NCBI GenBank assembly: GCA_902595825.1
Contig: CACJRP010000010.1
Location: forward strand, 1-46,549
Direction of reading: 5' to 3'
Origin: an uncultured Bacteroidota bacterium
GTDB lineage: Bacteria; Bacteroidota; Bacteroidia; Flavobacteriales; Flavobacteriaceae
DNA length: 46,549 nt
Positions 36,135 to 43,856 of the stretch are shown piece after piece (position 1 is the stretch's first letter; each line of letters opens with the position of its first letter). Under the pieces are notes generated by a model. That model made no database searches, was not told the origin of the DNA, and was given only the letters and a program-made list of their open reading frames with translations. The translations under genes and the position numbers were made by a program.

Positions 36135-38429
36135 TTGGTGTCTAAAAAAATAAACGAAGTTCATTACAAGAAAAAGCGCTCTAGAGAAATCCTATTTGGT
36201 TCTTTTCTATTAATCATATCTTTTCTTCTTTTTATATCGCTTTTATCTTATTTTTTTACTTGGGAATATGATCAAAGTAATATTAATAAGATTTTAGACA
36301 GAAATATTGACTCTAAAAATGTACTAAAGAAAATAGGAGCTGAAATTAGCCACATATTTATATATGAGGGGTTCGGCGCTTCATCACTAATTTTTTCATT
36401 ATTACTGTCCATTACAGGTCTTTCTCTTTTTTTTGAATTCAAAAATCTAAGTTTACTAAACACCTGGAGTTGGGGGATATTTTACACCATATTATTGTCA
36501 CTTGTATTAAGTCAAATCAGATTATTTTTTCCATTTCTAGGTGGTACCGTAGGGCATGAAGTAAGTAATTTTATAATTGATTACACTGGTACTATCGGAT
36601 TTTGGTCAATTATTTTATTTCTTACTTTATTTTCAATGGTCATTCATTTTAAGATATTACCAAAAAAAATTGAAGCCAATTTTTGGGACCAAGAAAAAAA
36701 AGATGATGAAAATGATGAAACACACAGTGATAGGTTAACAAATGAATCGATTACTTCTAACATAGTAAATTTAGATAATAGCAAAATAGATTATATAGAG
36801 GCTCTTGATAATTCTACAAATTATGACGGAATTAAAGAGAAAGGTGAAGACGTTGTGATGGAAATATCAAAAAATAAAGAGGAGGAAACTGTAGAAGATA
36901 TATCTGGAAATCTTGTTGAAAAATATGGAGAATTTGATCCTACTCTAGAACTTAGTGGATTTATGTCTCCAAACTTAGAAAAGTTAAAAGATTACGGAAG
37001 CGGATCAATTAAAATTGACGAAAAAGAACTTGAATCAAACAAAAATACAATAATTGAAACTCTTAGAAATTATAAAATTGAAATTGCGAAAATTAAAGCC
37101 AACATTGGTCCAACCGTTACTCTTTATGAAATTGTTCCCGCTGCAGGAATAAGGATTTCTAAAATTAAAAACTTGGAAGATGATATAGCTTTATCTCTAT
37201 CAGCACTTGGGATAAGAATTATTGCTCCGATTCCAGGAAAAGGAACAGTAGGTATTGAGGTTCCGAACAACAATCCCACAATTGTTTCAATGAAATCAGT
37301 CATCTCATCACAAAGATTTCAAAATGCAGAAATGGAGTTACCGATTGCTTTTGGTAAAACTATAAGTAATGAGACCTTCACTGTTGATTTGGTTAAAATG
37401 CCACATCTACTTATGGCGGGAGCAACTGGTCAGGGAAAGTCCGTAGGCTTAAATGTTATATTAACCTCCCTCCTATATAAAAAACATCCATCAGAAGTTA
37501 AGTTCATTCTTGTAGACCCAAAAAAGGTTGAATTAAATATTTATAATAAAATTGAAAGACATTATTTGGCTAAATTACCGAATTCGGAGGAGTCAATAAT
37601 TACTGACAACAAGAAAGTAATATATACTCTGAACTCTCTTTGCATAGAAATGGATAACAGATATGAATTACTAAAAAATGCAATGTGTAGAAACATAAGA
37701 GAGTATAATCAGAAATACAAATCAAGAAAACTAAATCCCGACAATGGTCACAGATTTTTACCTTATATTGTTTTGGTTGTTGACGAATTTGCAGATTTGA
37801 TAATGAGTGCTGGAAAAGAAGTTGAAACTCCAATCGCAAGGTTAGCTCAACTCGCTAGAGCAATAGGTATTCACTTAATTATTGCAACACAAAGACCTTC
37901 AGTAAATGTAATAACAGGAATTATAAAAGCAAATTTTCCGGCTAGAATAGCATTTAGGGTTACCTCAAAAATTGACTCTAGAACTATTTTAGATGTAAGT
38001 GGAGCTGACCAATTAATTGGAAGGGGAGATATGCTTTACACTCAAGGTAATGAACTTATAAGAATTCAGTGTGCATTTGTGGATACCCCTGAAGTTGAAA
38101 AAATTTCCGAATTTATAGGGTCACAAAAAGGTTATCAAGATGCTCATTTGCTTCCAGAGTTTTCAGGAGAAGACAACGAAATTGGTGAAATAAATATTGA
38201 AGACAGAGATGAATTATTTGAAGATGCGGCGAAAGTTATCGTTATTGCTCAACAAGGCTCAGCTTCTTTAATACAAAGAAAGTTAAAACTTGGCTACAAT
38301 AGGGCTGGGCGGATTATAGATCAGATGGAAGCTGCAGGGATAGTTGGCCCCTTTGAAGGTAGTAAGGCTAGACAGGTATTAATCCCTGATTTAAATACAC
38401 TTGAACAATATATTAAAAATGAAAGCTAA
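36135..38429 (+). CDS. ftsK: DNA translocase FtsK
   Basis: Septal ATP-driven DNA pump that clears and aligns chromosome termini during division. The 764-residue protein has four membrane segments (about residues 22-45, 80-100, 110-130, 150-172) and an acidic linker (about 185-270). The motor has Walker A GATGQGKS at 429-436 and Walker B VVDEFADLIM near 545, and is followed by a C-terminal gamma winged helix (QQGSASLIQRKLKLGYNRAG, IDQMEAAGIVGP). No ATG is available: the frame is closed by a TGA at 36096 and the likely start is TTG at 36135 or GTG at 36138. The membrane anchor and motor are intact. It overlaps lolA by 11 nt and leads ftsK-lolA-lptF/G-ribB. Confidence 0.95.
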   Translation: MVSKKINEVHYKKKRSREILFGSFLLIISFLLFISLLSYFFTWEYDQSNINKILDRNIDSKNVLKKIGAEISHIFIYEGFGASSLIFSLLLSITGLSLFFEFKNLSLLNTWSWGIFYTILLSLVLSQIRLFFPFLGGTVGHEVSNFIIDYTGTIGFWSIILFLTLFSMVIHFKILPKKIEANFWDQEKKDDENDETHSDRLTNESITSNIVNLDNSKIDYIEALDNSTNYDGIKEKGEDVVMEISKNKEEETVEDISGNLVEKYGEFDPTLELSGFMSPNLEKLKDYGSGSIKIDEKELESNKNTIIETLRNYKIEIAKIKANIGPTVTLYEIVPAAGIRISKIKNLEDDIALSLSALGIRIIAPIPGKGTVGIEVPNNNPTIVSMKSVISSQRFQNAEMELPIAFGKTISNETFTVDLVKMPHLLMAGATGQGKSVGLNVILTSLLYKKHPSEVKFILVDPKKVELNIYNKIERHYLAKLPNSEESIITDNKKVIYTLNSLCIEMDNRYELLKNAMCRNIREYNQKYKSRKLNPDNGHRFLPYIVLVVDEFADLIMSAGKEVETPIARLAQLARAIGIHLIIATQRPSVNVITGIIKANFPARIAFRVTSKIDSRTILDVSGADQLIGRGDMLYTQGNELIRIQCAFVDTPEVEKISEFIGSQKGYQDAHLLPEFSGEDNEIGEINIEDRDELFEDAAKVIVIAQQGSASLIQRKLKLGYNRAGRIIDQMEAAGIVGPFEGSKARQVLIPDLNTLEQYIKNES

Positions 38430-39078
38430 ATTAAATCTCATTTTAAAATTTATTTTTTTTCAGATAATACCTCTTAGCGTTGTATTCGGTCAGGGTCACG
38501 AAAAATCAAAATTGCTTCTTGATAAAGTATCAAAAAATATGCTTAGCAAGGATAATATTAATTTTGAATTTGTATATATACTTGACAACAGCAAAGAGAA
38601 AATTACTCAAGAGATTGAGGGTAATGCACAAATTTCGGGAGAAAAATACAAGTTGAGTTTTATGGATGTTGAGCAAATTTATGATGGTTATAAAACTTAC
38701 ACTATAATTCCAGAAAATGAAGAAATTAACATTGAAACTGGAGATGGAAACTCTGATTTAATGATAAAGCCTACCAACTTAATAAATTTTTACACAAACG
38801 GATATGGATACGAATGGGATATAAAGCAAATTGTAATGGGAAGAACAATTCAATATGTAAAGCTCTTGCCTGTTGAAGAAAACAGTGATGTAAAATATCT
38901 TCTAATTGGGGTTGATATTGATAGCTTGAATTTGTTTAAAATAATAGAAATTGGGAAAAATGGAACAAATACGACCCTAAAAATTATAAATCAATCGTAT
39001 AATATATCTCTTCCTAAAAATCATTTTAAATTTAATCTAGAATTATATCAAGACTATTTTGTAAATGAAGATTCTTAA
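38419..39078 (+). CDS. lolA: Outer-membrane lipoprotein carrier protein LolA family
   Basis: Periplasmic chaperone predicted to ferry lipoproteins to the outer membrane. The ATG at 38419 gives 219 residues with a clear signal peptide (KLNLILKFIFFQIIPLSVVFG). A TTG at 38401 would add six residues inside ftsK and is less likely. The mature part shows the LolA-like pattern of alternating beta-strands: LLDKVSKNMLSKDNINFEFVY, then EGNAQISGEKYKLSF, YDGYKTYTIIPENEEI and YEWDIKQ. Sequence identity to proteobacterial LolA is low, so the family call also relies on the recalled ftsK-lolA-lptG-ribB gene order in flavobacteria. It overlaps lptF/G by 14 nt. Confidence 0.82.
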   Translation: MKAKLNLILKFIFFQIIPLSVVFGQGHEKSKLLLDKVSKNMLSKDNINFEFVYILDNSKEKITQEIEGNAQISGEKYKLSFMDVEQIYDGYKTYTIIPENEEINIETGDGNSDLMIKPTNLINFYTNGYGYEWDIKQIVMGRTIQYVKLLPVEENSDVKYLLIGVDIDSLNLFKIIEIGKNGTNTTLKIINQSYNISLPKNHFKFNLELYQDYFVNEDS

Positions 39079-40525
39079 TTTATATATTTTAAAAGCCTAT
39101 ACCGGTAGACTTATTTCTGTCTTTATTGTATTAATGCTAATTTTTATCATTCAAACATTTTGGCTATTTATTGATGAGTTTGCAGGTAAAGGTCTGGATT
39201 CTGAAACGATTTTGAAGTTTTTGATTTATTATACCCCAAAACTATTCCCATTGGTTTTTCCTTTGTCTGTTTTACTATCATCAATTATGACTTACGGTTC
39301 TTTGGCAGAAAATAATGAATTCACTGCGATGAAATCAAGTGGTATTTCGCTTCAAAAGTCGCTAAAATTATTGATTATTTTTCATCTGTTTCTAGGACTT
39401 GGCAGTTATTATTTTTCAAATTATATAATTCCCTTAGGAGAGTTTAAATATTATAACTTGAGGAGAAACCTAGCCAAACTAAAGCCAGCATTAGCAATTA
39501 CTGAAGGTGTTTTTAACGAAATAGGGCAAATTAATATAAAAGTTTCTAGGAAATATGGTGAAGATAATCGTTTTCTTGAAGACGTAATTATACATGAGAA
39601 ATCTCCTGACAATAAAAATAGAATTGTAATAAAGGCTAAAAATGGTGAGTTGGTTTCAGCTAGTATTGAAGAAGAATTAAAATTAATTCTATTTAATGGC
39701 AACAGATATGAAGAAATTTATACAACAAAACCTGACGAAAAATTAAGATATCAGCATGCAAAAGTTTCATTTGAAAAATATATTATGAATGTTGATTTAT
39801 CTAACTTCAATAATGTAGATTTAGCTGAAGAAAAATATACAAGCACATATAAAATGCAAAAGGTCGATGATCTCTACATAAGTATTGATTCTTTAGAAAA
39901 AAAATTCAGTGATTCTAAAAATACTTATGCAGAAAACTTAATTAAAACGAGGATAAATATTAATCCAAAACTAGTTGACATTGACCAAAAAAAATCTGCA
40001 AAGGTTAGTTCTATTTATTGTGAAAATCCAAACCCCTTAACCTTTATTGTTGATTCTCTCCTTAATCAACAGATTCTTACATTGAATAGAGCATCCAACA
40101 ATGTAAAAACAATAATTAGAAATTTAGAATCAAAAAAGAGAGTGTTTTTTTCAAATCAAAAAGTCATTAACCTTCATAAAACTACGTTGAATGAAAGATA
40201 CACACTAGGCTTTAGTGTTTTTTTTCTTTTTGTTATCGGAGCTTCTTTAGGGGCAATTATAAGAAAAGGTGGTTTGGGCTTACCAATGGTACTAGCTATA
40301 CTCATTTTCTTAACCTATCACTATATAGGGCTATTTGGAAAAAATGCAGCAGAAGATAATACTGTTTCTCCTCTTCTAGGAAGTTGGATAGCTGTTATAA
40401 TTGTTATTCCTTTTGCTATTTTCTTGGTAAGTAGAGCAACAAACGACAGGGGTTTAATAAATTATAATTTTATTTTCAATCCTTTATCAGATATTATTGA
40501 AAAAATTAGGAAAAAGATCAGATGA
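39065..40525 (+). CDS. LptF/LptG family permease (YjgP/YjgQ)
   Basis: Membrane subunit of the ABC exporter that extracts lipopolysaccharide from the inner membrane for transport to the cell surface. The 486-residue protein has three N-terminal membrane segments (about 15-38, 55-78, 95-118), a large periplasmic beta-jellyroll region (about 130-375, including FNEIGQINIKVSRKYGEDN) and three C-terminal segments (about 380-460, with FFLFVIGASLGAIIRKGGLGLPMVLAI). This is the standard LptF/G topology. Which of the pair (F or G) it represents cannot be told from sequence alone. It overlaps lolA by 14 nt and ribB by 4 nt. Confidence 0.9.
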   Translation: MKILNLYILKAYTGRLISVFIVLMLIFIIQTFWLFIDEFAGKGLDSETILKFLIYYTPKLFPLVFPLSVLLSSIMTYGSLAENNEFTAMKSSGISLQKSLKLLIIFHLFLGLGSYYFSNYIIPLGEFKYYNLRRNLAKLKPALAITEGVFNEIGQINIKVSRKYGEDNRFLEDVIIHEKSPDNKNRIVIKAKNGELVSASIEEELKLILFNGNRYEEIYTTKPDEKLRYQHAKVSFEKYIMNVDLSNFNNVDLAEEKYTSTYKMQKVDDLYISIDSLEKKFSDSKNTYAENLIKTRININPKLVDIDQKKSAKVSSIYCENPNPLTFIVDSLLNQQILTLNRASNNVKTIIRNLESKKRVFFSNQKVINLHKTTLNERYTLGFSVFFLFVIGASLGAIIRKGGLGLPMVLAILIFLTYHYIGLFGKNAAEDNTVSPLLGSWIAVIIVIPFAIFLVSRATNDRGLINYNFIFNPLSDIIEKIRKKIR

Positions 40526-41655
40526 ATAAAAAAGAAAAAATAAAGCTCGATAAAATTGAAGATGCCATTGAAGCTGTCGGGAAAGGTGAGGTAATTATTG
40601 TTGTTGATGATGAAAATAGGGAAAATGAGGGGGACTTTCTTGCCGCAGCTGAAAAGATTACTTCTAAAATAATAAACTTTATGGCAAAGGAAGGTCGGGG
40701 TCTAATTTGTGTGCCCTTATCTGAAAAAAGATGTAAAGAAATTAAATTAGATCGAATGGTTTCAAATAGCGCAGACCCTATGGGAACGGCTTTTACAATA
40801 TCTGTTGATCTTAAAGGAAAAGGTGTGACAACTGGTATTTCTGCAAAAGACAGGGCATTAACTATAAAAGCTCTTGTAAATGAAAATACAAAATCAAATG
40901 ATTTCTCAAAACCTGGGCACATATTTCCTCTCATAGGTAAAGAGGGTGGTGTGTTACGAAGAACAGGGCATACCGAGGCTGCAATAGATTTTGCAAGACT
41001 TGCTGGAATGAAACCTGCAGGAGTTATAGTTGAAATAATGAATGAAGATGGTTCAATGGCGAGACTTCCAGAATTGTATCAAGTATCAAAAAAATTTGGA
41101 TTAAAAATAGTATCTATTGAGGATCTTGTTGCTTACAGAATGGAACATGATAGTTTAATAGTAAAGCGTGAGGACACTTTTTTAAATACCCGTTTCGGTA
41201 AATATAGGCTTAGAGCCTACCAACAAACTACAAATGATCAGGTTCATTTAGCCCTAACAAAAGGAACTATGTCTAAAAATGAGTCAACTTTAGTAAGAAT
41301 AAATTCTTCTCAAAGTAGAAATGATCTTCTGAGTCTATTAATGGGTACAAAGGAGAAAGAAATAGATAAGGTTTTTTCATTAATAAACAAGGAAGGTAAA
41401 GGTGCTGTGATTTTTATCAACCAGCCTGCAAAATCTGAAAATCTACTTGCAAGACTAAAAAAAATTAAAAAATCAAAAACTAAAAATGATAAGATACCTA
41501 GGCTAAAAATGGACTCAAGAGATTTTGGGATTGGAGCACAAATTTTACATGATTTGTCGATAAGAAAATTGAGAGTTATAACAAACTCAAAACAAAAACC
41601 AAGAGTAGGAATTACTGGATACGGACTTGAGATTGTCGACTACGTCAAATTCTAA
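40522..41655 (+). CDS. ribB: 3,4-dihydroxy-2-butanone-4-phosphate synthase with degenerate GTP cyclohydrolase II domain
   Basis: Makes the four-carbon precursor of riboflavin from ribulose 5-phosphate. Residues 1-205 form an intact DHBP synthase domain: VVDDENRENEGDF near 30, FSKPGHIFPL near 132 and RRTGHTEAAIDFARLAG near 150. Residues about 208-377 resemble GTP cyclohydrolase II, and SRDFGIGAQILHDLSIRKLRVITN near 330 is well kept. The three zinc-binding cysteines are gone: this half contains no cysteine at all, and the usual VRVHSEC..GD site reads VRINSSQSRND. The second activity is therefore unlikely and a separate RibA is expected elsewhere. It overlaps lptF/G by 4 nt and the convergent TauE/SafE gene by 11 nt. 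Confidence 0.92.
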   Translation: MNKKEKIKLDKIEDAIEAVGKGEVIIVVDDENRENEGDFLAAAEKITSKIINFMAKEGRGLICVPLSEKRCKEIKLDRMVSNSADPMGTAFTISVDLKGKGVTTGISAKDRALTIKALVNENTKSNDFSKPGHIFPLIGKEGGVLRRTGHTEAAIDFARLAGMKPAGVIVEIMNEDGSMARLPELYQVSKKFGLKIVSIEDLVAYRMEHDSLIVKREDTFLNTRFGKYRLRAYQQTTNDQVHLALTKGTMSKNESTLVRINSSQSRNDLLSLLMGTKEKEIDKVFSLINKEGKGAVIFINQPAKSENLLARLKKIKKSKTKNDKIPRLKMDSRDFGIGAQILHDLSIRKLRVITNSKQKPRVGITGYGLEIVDYVKF

Positions 41656-42433
41656 AAACCCATAATTTCGCGGCAATCATAATAATGGCTATTACAAGGA
41701 TTAACTTTATAATCCCCTCCCCCCTTTCTACCGACCATCTACTTGCCCACCAAGCACCTATTGAACTACCAAGAGCTAGAATAGACCCTAATTCCCAGTT
41801 TACAGCATTATTAAATGCAAATAAGATGAGTGCACCCGAGCTATATATCAAAACAAGTAATACTTTGGTTGCATTTGTTTTAACTAGATTTAATCTATTG
41901 ACTTGATTTAAAAAAAACATGATAACGAGACCTATCCCGGCGTTAATAAAACCACCATATATACCTATAAAGAAAAATGCCAACAGACTAAAAATTAAAT
42001 ATTTACCAGATGTTCTTTCAGGCAAACTATTTTCAGATGGCATTTTTGTTTTGAGCATTGTTAAAACCATTATCAACATTACTATTGACAAAATCTTGTT
42101 AAATAAATATGGATTAATTTCTATCGCTATTTGAGCACCTATTAATGCACCTCCCAAAGAAGACAAACCTAAATATATGCTAAAGGGATAGGAAGATATT
42201 CCTTTCGAATGATATCCTGCAGTTCCAAAAATTGATTGTATTAAAAGAGCCACTCGATTTGTACCATTAGCAATATTTGGGGGCAAACCAGAGAATATAA
42301 GAATGGGTAGTGTTAATAGAGAACCACCTCCAGCAAGGGTATTAATAACCCCTGCTATTAAACCCGATATAAAAATGATGGAATATAAAATAATGTTATC
42401 CAAAATTAATTTCAAATTTATGGAAACATACAA
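41645..42433 (-). CDS. TauE/SafE family sulfite/anion permease-like protein
   Basis: Inner-membrane protein of 262 residues with about seven to eight hydrophobic segments, probably exporting or importing a small anion such as sulfite, sulfoacetate or another organosulfonate. The signature is the first hairpin GVINTLAGGGSLLTLPILIFSG near residue 27, then PPNIANGTNRVALLIQSIFG. The repeat in the C-terminal half is GIYGGFINAGIGLVIMFFL. No ATG lies in frame before the first membrane segment; TTG at 42433 is the longest start and TTG codons further in are alternatives. It is an isolated gene, 11 nt convergent with ribB, and its start region faces the tRNA-Ser promoter. The substrate is unknown. Confidence 0.85.
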   Translation of the reverse strand: MYVSINLKLILDNIILYSIIFISGLIAGVINTLAGGGSLLTLPILIFSGLPPNIANGTNRVALLIQSIFGTAGYHSKGISSYPFSIYLGLSSLGGALIGAQIAIEINPYLFNKILSIVMLIMVLTMLKTKMPSENSLPERTSGKYLIFSLLAFFFIGIYGGFINAGIGLVIMFFLNQVNRLNLVKTNATKVLLVLIYSSGALILFAFNNAVNWELGSILALGSSIGAWWASRWSVERGEGIIKLILVIAIIMIAAKLWVFRI

Positions 42434-42461
42434 AAAAGTTTTAAACTTGAGTTAAGCGTAC

Positions 42462-42469
42462 TATATTTG
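42462..42469 (+). promoter_or_regulatory. Probable -7 promoter box of tRNA-Ser
   Basis: TATATTTG, an exact TAnnTTTG match, ends 10 nt before the mature tRNA 5' end, so the primary transcript would carry only about 4-6 extra bases. A T-rich GTTTTAAA lies at the -33 region. The tight placement in front of a certain RNA gene makes this the best-supported promoter motif in the window. Confidence 0.55.
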
Positions 42470-42479
42470 TAGGTGTTAT

Positions 42480-42564
42480 GGAGAAATGGCAGAGTGGTCG
42501 AATGCGGCAGTCTTGAAAACTGTTGAGGGTCACACCTCCGGGGGTTCGAATCCCTCTTTCTCCG
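42480..42564 (+). tRNA. tRNA-Ser (anticodon UGA)
   Basis: An 85-nt class II tRNA. The acceptor stem GGAGAAA (42480-42486) pairs with TTTCTCC (42557-42563), with discriminator G at 42564. The anticodon stem CAGT/ACTG encloses the loop CTTGAAA, giving anticodon TGA for UCA (and UCG) serine codons. A long variable arm (GAGGGTCACACCTC) and the T-arm with TTCGAAT complete the serine type. The 3' CCA is not encoded. It appears to be a single-gene transcript ended by the hairpin that follows. Confidence 0.98.
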
Positions 42565-42574
42565 CTTCTAAGTT

Positions 42575-42612
42575 CCCTAATATATTTTTAATAAATATAT
42601 TAGGGTATTTTA
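42575..42612 (+). terminator. Hairpin terminator after tRNA-Ser
   Basis: CCCTAATATATTT (42575-42587) pairs perfectly with AAATATATTAGGG (42593-42605): a 13-bp stem, 5-nt loop, closed at the base by three C-G pairs and followed by the T-rich TATTTTATT. It starts 11 nt after the tRNA. It would also work, less well, against read-through in the other direction. Confidence 0.8.
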
Positions 42613-42691
42613 TTAAGTGTTTTTGGACAATTAGACTTATAAAAGAGAAAAAATTACTACATTTTAAATCAAAATCTAATGCTGCCAAAAA

Positions 42692-43774
42692 ATGAAGATT
42701 AATGTTTTATCATTTCTTTTGCTCATAACAGGATGTAAAGATTATAAAGAAGAAAAAATAGAAAAAATAACTCTTGATGAAAAATTAGCAAAAGAGTTGG
42801 TATCCCTATCGGTAAAATGCGTTGATCAAAAATATCCATATAAAATAGGATACAGATTTGTAAACGAAAATTCATTGAAACCCCACTATGAAGTATCGCC
42901 CTCATTTTATGGCTGCTGGGATTGGCACTCTGCAGTTCATGGTCATTGGGCAATGGTTAAAATATTAAAAGATTTTCCTAAAATATCCAATAGAGATATT
43001 ATATTGTCCAAACTTGATAAAAATTTAAATGAAGATAATTTAAATAAGGAATTCGACTTTTTTAAACAGGACTTCAACCAAGGATTTGAAAGGACTTATG
43101 GATGGGCTTGGTTAATGAAACTCTATTCTGAATTGCTTTCTTGGGAATATGAGAAAGCACAAGTTTGGGCAATTAACATGAAACCACTTGTAGATCTTCT
43201 TAGCGAAAGAACTATTTTATTTTTAGACAAACTTTCTGAACCGCTTAGACCAGGAACACACGCTAATACAGCATTTTCATTTTCTCTTATGATTGAGTAT
43301 GCAAAAATAGCTAATGACAATGCTTTATATAATAAAATAATGGACTTTAGTGTTGAAAATTTTCTTGGAGATAAAAATTGTCCTGTAAGTTACGAACCTT
43401 CAGGTACAGACTTTTTATCACCATGTCTTGCTGAAGCAGGACTAATGTCATTATTACTGGACAAAAGGGAATTTAATAAATGGATATATAAATTTTTACC
43501 TTCATTTGATGAAAGTGACTTTGGTAAGATAATAAATGTTCCTAATGTACTTGACTACACTGATCCTGGAATTGGTCACTTGATAGGTTTAATGTTTCAC
43601 AGAGCTTGGACCTTGAATGATATATCAGTGAAACTCAATAATAATGAACATAAAAAGTTATTTCAAAAAATTGCAAGAAAGCATTCCGAAGAAGGATATA
43701 AGATTATGTTTAAAAGTGGCTACGGGGGTGAACATTGGTTGGCAACATTTGCCATATACAACTTTTCTAGATAA
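42692..43774 (+). CDS. DUF2891 family lipoprotein
   Basis: Function unknown. The 360-residue protein starts with a short lipoprotein signal ending LLITGC, so Cys15 would be lipidated and the protein anchored in a membrane facing the periplasm or the surface. The body is a DUF2891 domain, recognised by the hallmark SPSFYGCWDWHSAVHGHWAM near residue 68, followed by helical, Trp-rich repeats (RTYGWAWLMKLYSEL, RPGTHANTAFSFSLM, YGGEHWLATFAIY). The pattern suggests an alpha/alpha-toroid fold like some glycosidases or epimerases, but this is inference. Most family members I recall lack a lipoprotein anchor. It is a single gene between the tRNA-Ser terminator and a convergent repeat protein. Confidence 0.88.
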   Translation: MKINVLSFLLLITGCKDYKEEKIEKITLDEKLAKELVSLSVKCVDQKYPYKIGYRFVNENSLKPHYEVSPSFYGCWDWHSAVHGHWAMVKILKDFPKISNRDIILSKLDKNLNEDNLNKEFDFFKQDFNQGFERTYGWAWLMKLYSELLSWEYEKAQVWAINMKPLVDLLSERTILFLDKLSEPLRPGTHANTAFSFSLMIEYAKIANDNALYNKIMDFSVENFLGDKNCPVSYEPSGTDFLSPCLAEAGLMSLLLDKREFNKWIYKFLPSFDESDFGKIINVPNVLDYTDPGIGHLIGLMFHRAWTLNDISVKLNNNEHKKLFQKIARKHSEEGYKIMFKSGYGGEHWLATFAIYNFSR

Positions 43775-43856
43775 AAATAATTTTTTTTTAAACTCATATG
43801 TTTTTTATAAAAAAATTACTAAAGACTAAGAAACATATACTTAATGGATTTTTTAA

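Noticed and set aside
42486-42695. A 69-codon plus-strand ORF beginning MAEWSNAAVLKTVEG
   Set aside because: Its first half is the translation of tRNA-Ser(UGA) and it runs through the terminator hairpin; this is a well-known spurious ORF.
43796-43838. 8-bp inverted repeat ATATGTTT / AAACATAT between the DUF2891 and BNR genes
   Set aside because: Low stability and a 27-nt loop; may be a weak bidirectional terminator but cannot be distinguished from chance.
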